Positions 27,713 to 39,739 of a stretch of 64,000 nt of DNA are shown one piece after another. The notes under the pieces are model-generated. The model made no database searches. It saw only the letters and a program-made list of their open reading frames with translations, and was not told where the DNA came from. Source of the stretch: Glandiceps talaboti (taxonomy: Eukaryota; Hemichordata; Enteropneusta; Spengelidae); contig NC_135566.1 of assembly GCF_964340395.1 (NCBI RefSeq), positions 11,100,501 through 11,164,500 on the forward strand, in the 5' to 3' direction. Each line of letters begins with the position of its first letter. Positions within the stretch are counted from its first letter, which is position 1. A program made the position numbers and the translations under genes.

Positions 27713-28780
27713 CTTTGATACCGTCAATGGGTTGATTCATCGGAGATGAATCAGATTGAGTTTGAATCACCAGATGGGCAAACACATTCATAATATTTTA
27801 TAATTGACATAGCACAAGTATCTCTGAAACCGCGAAGGTCTGTTTTTGTGGTGTTCTGAGTTGATACCTTGTGTGTCATAAAACTATTCGACGAAATTTT
27901 GTGAACAGTTCACAAGAGTTGTGTTATCTTTCGAATCTCGCGGTCATTACCAATCATTCGAAGTCAACGAACAGCTTGTTTGCTTTCAAGAGAGTCGACA
28001 AAATAGGAAATCATTGTGGGCAACAGAAACACCTGTGTTCAAGCGATTCTTCAATACATTTGAACAAGGTGGCACCGGATGATCTTGTATTTCTGTCAAT
28101 TTCTTATTCACTCTGTTGTTGGATTGGGAGCACGTGCATGGTACCCATTTGAACAGACCTTTTGACATACCTCCACGTTTCCTTTACTCCCAGCCTTTAC
28201 TTTGAAGTATTTTAAGGAAAGGTGGCACACTATTCTCCATGATGTAATTATCGCCCTGTACGTATATCTAAATGTTTACTATAGAAAATATCTGCATACA
28301 CTACAGACCTGGATTGCTGCCTTTCAGAGGAACACAATCATGATGACAACATAACTTTTCGGATTTGACCGACATTTACATTGGAATCCCATAGAGAAGT
28401 GTCCTTAGTACTCCAAACCTCTTCGTTGGTGTGTCAATTGTACTCTTTTATAAAGTTTTTCGAAGACGATGCTAAAATTTGCATTGTATTATTTATAAAG
28501 TTCATGATCGTTGATCTGACGCACGTATCATCAACTCTGAAGATCTCTCTGAACGTCGACCATGAACGCCGTGTGTCGGCTGTGACTGCAGTTATTTTAT
28601 CTGCTCCCTTGGTTCGAGGGATAATCTGGACATTGATCGGCCCATTAGAAATACAGTTATGAATAAATCACCTCAGCTCAAGGTATTACTTGAAATGTTG
28701 TGTATACAGCATGCTTCGCAACATGGTGCACGGGTCGGTGATGTGATGACGCCGCATGAGGAGATCCGGGTGGGTCCTCC
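27713..28780. other. Intergenic, no supported gene
   Basis: This kilobase is somewhat richer in CpG than its surroundings (notably 28500-28620) and holds a 93-codon open frame (28381-28662), but no family is recognisable. A short frame MNKSPQLK at 28659 meets a GTATTA donor-like site; taken alone this is too weak to call an exon. Confidence 0.4.
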
Positions 28781-29240
28781 CACCTATTGCTATTGGGTAT
28801 ACCTGTACGTGTGTATGTACCGCCCTTTGGGGTGGTTTTTCTCACCCTTTGGACTAAAATGGATACTGCATTTTTAGATATAAGGAAAATTGGGTCTACT
28901 TTACACAATTTTCGATTTCGTTTGGTCTTAAATGGGGTACTGGAAGGAACCACATAATAAATTCTCGACTAGTATGGAATTTACCCCAGCTAATTCGATG
29001 GTTGACATATCTCTGATTATATATTTTGGTCTAAAATGGGGTCTTCGAAAAAGTTTAATGGTTTTTGGTCAAAATGGGTCTAAAATGGGGCCTGGGGTTG
29101 GCAGCATTGGCTGCACACCCTCACCAGACCTGGCCAGTGGTAACACCCCCCCCCCCCCATATAGACATGGCAGCAGGTTAATTACTAGTCCTGCTTACAG
29201 GCGCGAGGCGGTGCACGAGTCTATATTACTGACTTGACTC
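28730..29240. repeat. Probable interspersed repeat fragment
   Basis: The region has internal repeats of the type AAAATGGGGTC / TCTAAAATGGGGCC, a GGGTGGGTCCTCCCACC inverted repeat, and a poly-C run at 29146-29158. No transposase or clear termini are visible. Confidence 0.3.
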
Positions 29241-29738
29241 TAAACACCAGAAATAGGAGGGACAATTGTCAGAATCGAGTCCCGGATTACTCCGTATGCA
29301 AGCAGGACTACTACGTACCTGTTCACGTACGTACCTGTTTCCACTTCTGCTCTGCTGCATGCTGCTGTGGAGTCGAGAACCGTACATGCCTTGACCTTAC
29401 GTGATAACTCGGCTGCTTTCGAAATTTCCTTCATAACTTCACATAAACTATTCTGTTTCACTGAGAAAATCTTCCTCTGACAATCTGCAGAGTTCACTCT
29501 CACTGCAGACCGAGCAGACTGCAACGTTTGGAGCAGACGACATGTCGACAAACATGACGAACATTGAATGCCAGGTACGAAATAGTTTGTGTACATCAAA
29601 ACTTGGACTCCTGCCAACTGTTCATTATCATGTGGTAGTCTGATGTCTAGACCAATCAGATCTCTCGATTTACGCCATCTAATGTATAATTTAAATATAT
29701 ACAACTTAGTCGGAACACTCCACAGTCAACTTCTGAAT

Positions 29739-29828
29739 CATCGTCATAAACCTCAACCTCTTTTACGGCACCGTCAAAGAGTATTTTTCGTTGCGTCAGC
29801 AGAAAAACTGTACTCTGGCTTACATTGT
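29739..29828. repeat. Dispersed repeat family T, copy 1
   Basis: ATCGTCATAAACC, CTCTTTTACGGCACCGTC and TTTCGTTGCGTCAGCAGAAA match the downstream end of the array at 43977-44275 and the copy at 57911-58005. It lies directly against the left end of the TIR element at 29829. Confidence 0.55.
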
Positions 29829-30158
29829 AAGGGACCGGACAGAATTTACGGCAGAGGGGGGGCCTGGGGAGAAATTGGGGGGGCCATGAAAAAAATGGGA
29901 GGCTTGAAGGGGGGGCCATGAAAATTCTCATGGTTTGAAAGGGGGGGCCGCGAAATATTTAGTCATTGAAAAAAATTAATATGTTAGAAAATTTAGCATT
30001 GCATGAGATAGCACTTGATATCGCCTTTAATATTGAATGTCTACACTTTCATTTATGTATTAAAATGGAAGTGTGTACGTTTGTATTTAGTGAAGCATAA
30101 AAACACTACTCAAGATTAATTTGATACACCCTTAATTACTCTTATATACTCCAAGTTG

Positions 30159-30197
<39 letters not shown>

Positions 30198-31378
30198 GTA
30201 TACATACATACATACATACATACATACATACATACATACATACATACATACATTTTAGCACTGTGGAAACAGGTTCAGTGTGTAATTACCATCAAGGATA
30301 CATTACAGGTCCTAATATATATATATATGGTAATATACTAGCATAGGACCTGTAATTTATGTGATTAAAAAGTTACCTTTTGGTAAAAAATGTAAATACA
30401 AAAAACGTCTGGCCAGATTAATTTAGATAGGTGTTTTATTTCTTTCCTTGACACTATTCTTGAGTTTCACTCTCAGACTCACTAGAGTCTGAAGATATGA
30501 GGCAAGACTTGTCTTTCTTTCTATCTAAAACCAGTGAAATTAAACTATTTCCCTCCTCAGCATCATCAAATGCATCTATCTGTACTAAATATTGTAAAGC
30601 ATTTAGATGTCTGCGTGGTGTTAAGTGTTTTTTCATCAGTGACATGAAATCACAAATGTCTTACATTTACAGGTGTATTGGTAATGCATTTGGTGTAGGA
30701 AAGTGAAAGCTGCATAAAATCCTTAGTTTGCTAGCACTTCATGACATCACAAATGTCTGACATTAGATAGTTATTGTGTTATGAGTATAAATAGATATTT
30801 GAATACACTATGTAGGTGATGTGATGTTCTTAGATACTCCCCACAAATGTCCCCACTACAGTTTTTCACAAATCACGCATGTGAATGTGTGTTTAACTCT
30901 GTGTCTGTGTTTCTGTGTATGTATCAGTGAATGACAGTTAAAACCACCACATCAAATGTCTTGGTATTAAGTGATGACTACTTATGGTGTCTAGTTGGGA
31001 AATACACAAGATTATACCACATGTGTATGATTACATGTATGGTCAAAATGTTTTATTTTGTTTTGTTTTCTAAAAAACTTCCTCTACAACTACTAAGTTG
31101 CTGAAATAGTAACATAATAGTAGTACCAAAAGAAATATTACAGTTGTGCTACAGTAACAAAAAAAATTGTACTCGTTTTAGTTATTGTAGGGGGCAGGAT
31201 ATTGTGCACTTTTTTCTTTTCTTTTTTTTTTGGGGGGGGGGGGCATGAAATTTTTATACTTTTGAAAGGGGGGGCTGTGAAATTTTGGTCACAGTGGATG
31301 GGGGGGCCAGGAAAAAAAACAAGTCAGAGATAATTTCTCCCCAGGCCCCCCCCCTGCCGTAAATTCTGTCCGGTCCCT
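29829..31378. mobile_element. TIR DNA element of about 1.55 kb, non-autonomous
   Basis: The left end AAGGGACCGGACAGAATTTA plus CGGCAGAGGGGGGGCC, then GGGGAGAAATT, is inverted at the right end (AATTTCTCCCC, then GGCCCCCCCCCTGCCG, then TAAATTCTGTCCGGTCCCT). Inside are subterminal GGGGGGGCCATGAAA repeats, (CA)n and (CATA)n tracts and a 64-codon minus-strand frame (30454-30645). I find no transposase. Flanks share ATTG, which may be part of a target duplication but is too short to be sure. Confidence 0.75.
30162..30252. repeat. (CA)n followed by (CATA)n microsatellite
   Basis: A pure CA run (30162-30193) is followed by about 13 CATA units, inside the TIR element. Confidence 0.95.
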
Positions 31379-31532
31379 AATTGCTTGAATGAATCAACTT
31401 ACGCCAAGGCAACACCGCAACATCGATCTCCTGAATTAAGCTAGACTGTCGTAATGATGAACTTCGATCATATACTAACATTACTAAGCTTATACCCAAA
31501 CCGTCTTTGATCTCTATGACTCGTTAAAAAAC

Positions 31533-31598
<66 letters not shown>

Positions 31599-31635
31599 CG
31601 ACGACAACGACGACGACGACGACAACGACGACGGC

Positions 31636-31712
<77 letters not shown>
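31533..31712. repeat. (GAT)n microsatellite with a GAC-rich core
   Basis: Sixty trinucleotides, with a GACGACAACGACGAC interior between two pure GAT tracts. The open frames across it (poly-Met in one frame) are repeat artefacts. Confidence 0.95.
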
Positions 31713-31713
<1 letters not shown>

Positions 31714-32370
31714 TTAGAGCCTTTCCACCATATTTAGATAAAGCAGGTGAGTAAATGTAATGCTTTTACAACCCGAAGTTTTAAATCAAACACTTTCGAA
31801 AAAAATTGTTTTCGTACACAAGGCTCGGAATCCACCCTGTATATATAAATCCTCCATAATTTACTGATCGCATTAATCACTACTTTCTCAACAGCCTGTT
31901 ACCAAATCTGAATTTTAGTCTAAATAAATAATTGGTCATGTCATGTGACATCTTACTATCCATGTGCGTGAACTTCACATTAACATGTTTAATCTGATGT
32001 TTTTCCAAGAGTGTTAGTTGTATACGCTGATAAGAAACAGTGAAACCAAACAAACTTCACATGTCATTGACGTTTTCATTCGTGAAAATGCTTTATTTTG
32101 CAACCTTTCTCTGCAACTGTAAGAATGGAGACAATACGAAATCATGAGATATTCGACATAGGCAAAAAACGTTGATATCAGAAAATCGCGAAAAATAACC
32201 ACAAAAGGTGTCCGCACATCTGTTTCGTAATAGCATTTACTCTTGAATTTGAAATTGGCTTTTATTTTTGTATTTCATTAAATAGTCCCAAAACATGCGC
32301 ATCGATGAACACATTCTAACACTGCTGATTGACTGGCAAATGCCAAGTAAATAGAAAACATCGCAAACAT
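31713..32370. other. Intergenic, nothing recognised
   Basis: AT-rich single-copy-looking sequence with no frame over 70 codons and no repeat structure that I can see. Confidence 0.5.
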
Positions 32371-32445
32371 ACAGACAGACAGACAGACAGACAGACGGAC
32401 GGACGGACGGACGGACGGACGGACGGACGGACGGACGGACGGACG

Positions 32446-32534
<89 letters not shown>
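32371..32534. repeat. (GACA)n/(GGAC)n tetranucleotide array
   Basis: CAGACAGA units change to GGACGGAC units in the middle (about 32396-32450) and back again. The long frames over it ([16 protein letters not shown]) are artefacts. Confidence 0.95.
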
Positions 32535-32535
<1 letters not shown>

Positions 32536-33229
32536 ACCATAGTAATACACTCCCTTACCGGAAGACTTTCCTTGTGAAAAATGATAGCAAATCTAAACTT
32601 AAAACTACATAAGAGCACTAAAGTCATCATCTGCATCATGTAGATATATTCACATTTATAGAAAATTGCATATTATTCATTTACAATGGATTTGATTGGT
32701 TTGAGCGGTTACTAGTTTCACTTTGTTTGAATATTGAATTCAAATGCTACAACATACCTCATAGGGCACCAGCCCCTTGACAATTTTTTTATAATCTTCA
32801 ATTTGAAATTATTGATCATTTCAAATTTTGTGAAGGAAAATGTCCTCAACTTTTTTCCCCAGTTACAAGTAATCTCCCAAGGGTGTGGGATCTCATCTCA
32901 TCCATATTTATAGCACGGGGAGACCCCTTCACTGATACATGTCTATGGGCTTATTGTTCACCCGAATATTTGCAATCACTCACTCAGGTCACTATTTCAC
33001 AAAAAATGAGACACTTAGATTAATTTATTATTGAAATAAAGATATCTTATAAGTTATATGTACCACCTTAACTTTCACATCATGTACTTGTCTTACTACT
33101 CTTAATATACCTACATTTATTACATACATAGGTATGTTTAAAATTAACCTCCTACTATCCCCTAGATAAAAACAATATTTCGCTGTGCTCTATCTTTCAA
33201 ATTTACATCCTGTATGGATAAATACGGAA

Positions 33230-33792
33230 TAGGGTCGTTCCAGGGTCATTCCCAGTGCAGCATTAATGGTTGCTAGGAGTTTAAACTGCGCACGCTCGGT
33301 GAACTTCAGCATACTTCTGTTGTACTAGTATTAACATAGAAAACAGTCATAACCTCTGTACTCTGCCCGGCCTCTCTGATGTCAAGCTTGGTATTATTCT
33401 TGTATCATGAAGTGTATCATGTTTAATCAAATGACATTGGTATTTAGTTTCATATTTAAAGATCGTTAAAAGATCATGTACAATTTAAGATTCACTAAAA
33501 CCTACTTTTTTTATTTAATCAAGGGGGGTTCCCCGTGTATTGTTACATATATGTTGTACATAACATTAACAGGACGCACATTATAAAACGTTGTTTACAG
33601 TTATACAGTGGTTGTAGTTAAGTCAGGCGATGAAAAAGAAAACCCAATAGAACCAGTATTCAATAAAATTCAACTATGGCATCGCATGTGACAATGACCC
33701 TATCGCAATATGTGGATACCGTCTGCAAAGCATGTTGTGCAATACGCTAAACCGTAGCGAGATATTTTCCAAAGAAACATTGATATATAATA
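33230..33792. repeat. Low-copy segment R1, left part
   Basis: This is homologous to 40717-41345: shared GCGCACGCTC, TTTCTGATG/CTCTGATG, CAAATGACA, GGGGGTTCCCC versus GGGGATTCCCC, TGTTACATATATGTTGTACAT-like text and CCGTAG-GAGAT. It is interrupted at 33793 by the palindromic-satellite element and resumes at 36632. Confidence 0.65.
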
Positions 33793-36631
33793 TACGGAAG
33801 CGTATTAGTGCCAAGTTGTAAGGAAAAAAATAAAATTTAAAATCTCGTAATTACGAGATTTCAATTCTCGTAATTACGACTTTTTTCTCGTAATTACGAC
33901 TTTTTTCTCGTAATTACGAGTTTTCAATTCTCGTAATTACGACTTTTTTTCTCGTAATTACGAGTTTTCAATTCTCGTAATTACGACTTTTCGATTCTCG
34001 TAATTACGACTTTTCGATTCTCGTAATTACGACTTTTCAATTCTCGTAATTACGACTTTTTGATTCTCGTAATTACGACTTTTTGATTCTCGTAATTACG
34101 ACTTTTTGATGATACATGTGGTAAGCCAACAACAGTTAGTAGCAAGTCAGTTATCACACTGAGCGCGGAATTTAGGAGTGAACCATTTGAGTTTTGGGAT
34201 TCCCAAGGTCCATATTTAGAAGGGGGCCCTCTCATTATCAAATATGTAGTATTGTTTTGTTTTTGGTTTGCTGCGGAGGAATGGAGTTAGAGGTAACATG
34301 GAAAATATAAGCAATCACATCAAAATAGTCACAGCCTTAAAATTCGGAAAGTAACTTGTTTTATGCCATTTTCTTTGCCCCCCCCCCTCCATCAAGTAAC
34401 TTTACCCTTATATAGTACTACATTCTAAGCGCTTTCAACGAAGTGCATAACACGTATTTGGAGCTTGCGCCTTGCTGATCAAAAATAGGTCACATGCTGC
34501 CATTCATGGTGATAAAACATCGTTAGACGCCACATGTTTTATACGAACATGAACTTTACTAATATATACATGTTTTAGATTTTCATAATAATCACAGGTT
34601 TAATTCTCCGAGTCGTAATTACGAGAATCGTTCTAAACTTTTTGATTCTCGTAATTACGACTTTTCGATTCTCGTAATTACGACTTTTCGATTCTCGTAA
34701 TTACGACTTTTCGATTCTCGTTATTACGACTTTCTGATTCTCGTAATTACGACTTTTCGATTCTCGTAATTACGACTTTTTGATTCTCGTAATTACGACT
34801 TTTCGATTCTCGTAATTACGACTTTTTGATTCTCGTAATTACGACTTTTCGATTCTCGTAATTACGACTTTTCGATTCTCGTAATTACGACTTTTTGATT
34901 CTCGTAATTACGACTTTTCGATTCTCGTAATTACGACTTTTTGATTCTCGTAATTACGACTTTTTGATTCTCGTAATTACGACTTTTCGATTCTCGTAAT
35001 TACGACTTTTCGATTCTCGTAATTACGACTATTTGATTGTCGTAATGACGACTTTTTGATTGTCGTAATTATGAAATTATGATTTTTTATTGTTTGTTAT
35101 TTTTCAATTTTTGAATTGTTCAGACACGAATCTTATAATTTTGATGTACTAAGCAAATGTACTATAGAGTGTTTGACACGGTAACCGGTTTGTATGATTT
35201 GATTGCGTTTTTCGTTTCTTTAAAAAAAACTCGAGTGCATTAAAACAGCGAAGAATATTCTTTCATTATATATCGGCAAAATGAATCAATAATGGATTTG
35301 AAATTGAAGAAAATAGTATTTACCATCTGATATTTGGTAAAATTCACAACTTTAGTTTAGAATTTTCTTCATTAAGGGTAAATCAGATTTATACGGTTTT
35401 GAAATTTAAAATTCAATAACGTGGCACCGTAGGTCGTTCGATCAATTTTGAAAATGTGTGGAGACCTTTTCCACGGTTGATAAATACTTGAATATATGTA
35501 TTTGGTATGGTATAATAATATTGGTTTGAGGGTCAGTTAGCCAAATGACCGGTTTGTCGAGGTTATTGACCCTGGTATATCAGGGTGTTTATAGTAGGAA
35601 GGCATTGGCGAGACGTCCCCAGATAGAAACTTTATTGATCCTTCTTTTAAGACGTTTCGGACCGGCCGTTAGGTCCTTCATCAGTCGTAATCCTGTCTTG
35701 TATTGGACAGTTTCCCTACATCTTCATCATTGGATATAAGTTGGAGTTGTGTCCGAAATTCAGCAGAATATCTATATGTTTAATATTGGACTCCAATTAT
35801 TTGAACAAATTCTTTGCTGATGAAGAATTCTTGTTGTTCTGGAATTCTTGTTTTGTGTTTATTATTTGGCTAAGTTCATTGACAGATTGCCTGTTTAAAC
35901 ATTGCAGTGAACCTACTAACTTCTTGTTGCATCCAGTATATGTGTGTACATATGTGCACACGTTATTTCATTGCCATTTCTTTTTTTAACCTATAGGTGT
36001 TATGTAATTTCACTGGACTTATATTAGAGTGTTCAGTTCACCTTAAATGTACTTACTACCCGATGATCGGGTGTTGTTGAGAACTCAGCTGTTGCTTATA
36101 ACATGAACTTAAAATGGCAGTGCGATTTTTCCAGTTAGATATCAACTTACCGGAGAATTGCGACGTAATTACGAGAATCGAAATGTCTTTACGATTCTCG
36201 TAATTACGAGATTCAAAAAGTCGTAATTACGAGAATCGAAAAGTCGTAATTACGAGAATTGAAAAGTCGTAATTACGAGAAAAAAGGCGTAATTACGAGA
36301 ATCGAAAAGTCGTAATTACGAGAATTGAAAACTCGTAATTACGAGAAAAAAGTCGTAATTACGAGAAAAAAGTCGTAATTACGAGAATCGAAAAGTCGTA
36401 ATTACGAGAATTGAAAACTCGTAATTACGAGAAAAAAGTCGTAATTACGAGAAAAAAGTCGTAATTACGAGAATCGAAAAGTCGTAATTACGAGAATTGA
36501 AAACTCGTAATTACGAGAAAAAAGTCGTAATTACGAGAAAAAAGTCGTAATTACGAGAATTGAAATCTCGTAATTACGAGATTTTAAATTTTATTTTTTT
36601 CCTTACAACTTGGCACTAATACGCTTCCGTA
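33793..36631. mobile_element. TIR element of about 2.8 kb packed with a palindromic satellite
   Basis: Termini TACGGAAGCGTATTAGTGCC (33793) and GGCACTAATACGCTTCCGTA (ending 36631) are perfect inverted repeats; the inverted region extends through CAAGTTGTAAGGAAAAAAA, TAAAATTTAAAATCTCG and beyond. Inside are three arrays of a roughly 21-23 bp unit built on the perfect 12-bp palindrome TCGTAATTACGA: 33838-34110, 34612-35070 and 36160-36590, the last in reverse orientation. Spacers at about 34110-34610 and 35070-36160 are non-repetitive. Flanks are ATA-rich, compatible with a TA or ATA target duplication. No transposase is visible; non-autonomous. Confidence 0.85.
35600..35705 (-). ncRNA. Hammerhead-like ribozyme motif (unproven)
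   Basis: On the minus strand CTGATGA (35684-35678) is followed by stem II (GGACC / GGTCC with loop TAACGGCC) and GAAA (35658-35655). Then CGTC could pair as stem III with the GACG of GGGGACGTC (about 35612-35620), leaving a GTC cleavage triplet, and stem I could start with TCG pairing to the CGA before CTGATGA. One extra A between CTGATGA and stem II is not canonical and may abolish activity. Similar motifs are known from Penelope-like retroelements. It lies in the spacer of the 33793-36631 element. Confidence 0.35.
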
Positions 36632-36887
36632 ATAATGAAGTGATAGCCAATGGATATGTAGGAGGTCCGGTGGCCTTGGTTTGGAAGCAATGAAACGCAA
36701 ACAAACCTATATTCTCAAACAAAACTACAAAACTGTAAACCCCCTGGGATGCAAACCCTAGGCAACCATCACAGTGGGTCAGCCCATCGAAGACGTCAGG
36801 TGGTTTGATATCAGTGATGGTGGTTGCCGAGTTGTAACCCAAAACCCTCGCGCGAATTGCCCCCAAGGCCAATTTCGATCTCCTTTT
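36632..36887. repeat. Low-copy segment R1, right part
   Basis: This resumes R1 after the element: TAGGAGGTCCG-TGGCC, TTGGAAGCA-TGAAACGCAAAC, ATATTCTCAAACAAAACTA and CGCGCGAATTGCCCCC match 41360-41465. A stretch at about 36735-36838 (with GGCAACCATCAC and its inverse GTGATGGTGGTTGCC) is absent from that copy and looks like a small hairpin insertion. Confidence 0.65.
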
Positions 36888-39576
36888 TACCTCTTGGGAA
36901 GGGGAAGTAATGTTATGCCTTTTCTCTTTTTGCCTGTCTGTCTATATGTGGAAAAAACTACTGCATCTATTCCAATGAACTTGCTACATATCTTTCCCAT
37001 GCTAATGGTAAGAATTGATTAGATTTGGTAATCATCCAGTGAACATAATAACTAGTCATTTGCATAATTAATGTTTTTTGATAATTAGGCTATATCTTAT
37101 TAAAGAACTTCAAATTAAATATAATTTGGTACATACTTTAAACATAACAAGCGCATAGAACATGTTCTATAAAGTTGGTTGTAGCTTATAGTTTTAAAGT
37201 GGCCATATGGATGACAAATGAGTATTTATTTGGGTTTTTTATTGGGATTGGGATTTTACTAGGGGAATACTAGATAGTAGACTCCTTACATCAATTAAAA
37301 ATCCAAAACAGTAATTCAGTAATTCAGGTATATCTAAAGAATGCACTCTTCAAATTCCACAAAATTTGGTATATACATCAACCATAGCAAGCATACGTTT
37401 CCTATAAAGTCCATTGGCATAGTATTTAGTTTTGATGAGCAATTTGCATAATCAATGATTTTCGGTTATTAGACTATATCTTAATTAATAATGCAAGCTT
37501 CAGATTTCATATAATTTCTTTGGCATATATATCAATCATAAACTAATAATGTGCACATGTCTAATGAAGTTTGTTGATAAAGCTTTTACTTTTGAATAGT
37601 TAATTTGAATAATTAATGATATTCATTATTTAAGCTATATTTTAAGAATGCTTACTTCAAATTCACGTACATCAACCATAACAAAGCACACATATCCTAT
37701 AAAGCCTGCTGGCATATAGTTGAGTTTTAATGACTAATTTGCATAATTAATTCTTTTCCGTATTTAGGCTATATCTTAAGAATACAAACTTCAAATTTCA
37801 TATACCGCGGTGGACATGTCAACCATAATAATGCACACATGGCATATAAAGCTTGTTGACATAGCTTTTAGTTTTAATGAGTTATTTGCCTAATTTTTTT
37901 ATTTTTAGAAATTAGGTTGTATCTTAAGATAGTAAGCTTCAAATTTAGTACATTATTTGCAACCTCATAATGACCCCACCCCCCACCCCCCCACCCCCAC
38001 ACACACAATAAAACATTGCCCACTAATGGCCCTAAGCAAGTTCAAATTTACAAGAAAAAAAACGTTAAAGCAATTTTGTATACCAAGGATAGGGTCGGAT
38101 AAAGTTTTGGTTGTTACAATAATAAAGGTATATATATGTACACATGGACACGTCACACACTAATTACGGGAATTCCCCGTGTCAATTATTTTTTATATGA
38201 ACCACATAATGTGTTGCCTCTGACTAGTGAAATCCCTACTTATTTACTTGTAAACACGATATTGACGTACATACACCTTCAAGCAGGGATTGTCCAGGCA
38301 TACTGGGTATATGTAGAACGTGAAATTGGAAGCGATGTGCATTTGACAACACCCTCTGTAGTTACATGGATTGTTTGGAGATGACAACGTAAAACACCGT
38401 ACTATGAATTTACTAGAGGAAATACTTCTTTATTATGACGTGGTGTCTTTTAATATGCGGGAGGCCCTTGAAGTATTGAATCAGGAGTTTCAAAACAAAA
38501 GTGTGCTACATGAACGCAAAAAAAAAAATAACAAAATAAGAATTCCGCCCATGTGGAATGTCTTTCGTCCCAAACTTTTGCCCAGTACGCCATTGGTCTC
38601 CTTTTCTTTTGCTGGTAGTACAATAATGTAGATATATATGGTTTAGGAAGGGCTACACTTGAATTGACTACATGTAAAACATAATTTAACCAGATTTAAA
38701 CTGAATGCCTCCCGTAAGGGAATCACTAATTATGCAAATAACTCATTAGACTAAAAAAAAACTATGGTGACAGGCTTTGTTTTTTGGACAAGCGTGCTTT
38801 CTTAGGTTAATGTATGTAAGAGTGTATGATACTGCTTAATGCAGTCTTAAGATATAGCCTAATTACCGAAAATCATTAATTATGCAAATTATTCATTAAC
38901 ACTGTAAGGTACATCAACTAACTTTATAGGACATACCCAATTTGTTATGGTTAATGTATGTACTGAATTGTATTGAAATTGAAGTATGCAATCGTAAGAT
39001 ATAGCCTAATTACCTAAAATCATTAATTATACAAATTATTCATTAACACTGTAAGGTGTTTCAACTAACTTTATAGGACATAAACAATTTGTTATGGTTA
39101 ATGTATGTACTGAATTGTATTGAAATTGAAGCATGCAGTCGTAAGATATAGCCTAATTACCAAGAATCATTAATTATGCAAATTATTCATTAACACTGAA
39201 AGGTACACCAACAAGCTTTACAGGACATATGCGATTGTTATGGTTAACGTGTGTACTGAATTATATTGGAATTGAAGTATGTATTCTTAAGATATAGCCT
39301 AATTACCGAAAATCATTAATTATGCAAATTATTCATTAACACTGTACGGTGCATCAACAAACTTGATAGGACATATGTGTTTTCTTATGGTTAACGTATG
39401 TACTAAATTATGTTGAATTTGAAGTATGTATTCTTAAGATAAAGCCTAATTACCAAAAATAATTAATTATGCAAATTAAAAAAATCAAAACCTAATCAGG
39501 TCTAGCTATTACCCTAAAGATTATATATCCCAAATTTCATTACAATTGAGCCAGTCGATTTTTAGAAAATGATGAC

Positions 39577-39619
<43 letters not shown>

Positions 39620-39657
39620 TTCCCCTTTTAATACCTCCCGTACCCTTAAGGGAGGTA
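36888..39657. mobile_element. Element of about 2.8 kb with inverted arrays of ~146-bp units
   Basis: The ends read TACCTC at 36888 and GAGGTA ending at 39657. The right half has five head-to-tail units each carrying AAGATATAGCCTAATTACC, ATTAATTATGCAAATTATTC and TTTATAGGACATA (near 38848, 38994, 39140, 39287, 39432). The left half (about 37050-37940) has diverged units in the opposite orientation (TAGGCTATATCTTA). A (GACA)n tract abuts the right end. The middle (about 37950-38690) has two overlapping frames (38136-38384, 38371-38631) of unknown nature. A family P MITE fragment sits at 37195-37245. Confidence 0.65.
37195..37245. mobile_element. Fragment of foldback MITE family P
   Basis: AAAGTGGCCATATGGATGAC and GAGTATTTATTTGGGTTTTT match the termini at 13340 and 24785 (inverse). 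It is truncated soon after. Confidence 0.5.
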
Positions 39658-39739
39658 AAATGATTTAAAAGAAAAAAACCCACAAAAAAGCACTTTACTT
39701 ATTAGTCATTAGTCACTGCATAAAAACGGGTTCTTTACA

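Noticed and set aside
29240-29704. 154-codon minus-strand frame
   Set aside because: No domain or motif recognised; no start context, splice sites or repeats to support it, and it abuts transposon sequence.
33838-36590. Regularly spaced palindromic repeats resembling a CRISPR array
   Set aside because: The spacers are 9-12 bp and nearly constant (TTTTCGATTC type), the DNA is animal, and long terminal inverted repeats enclose the arrays.
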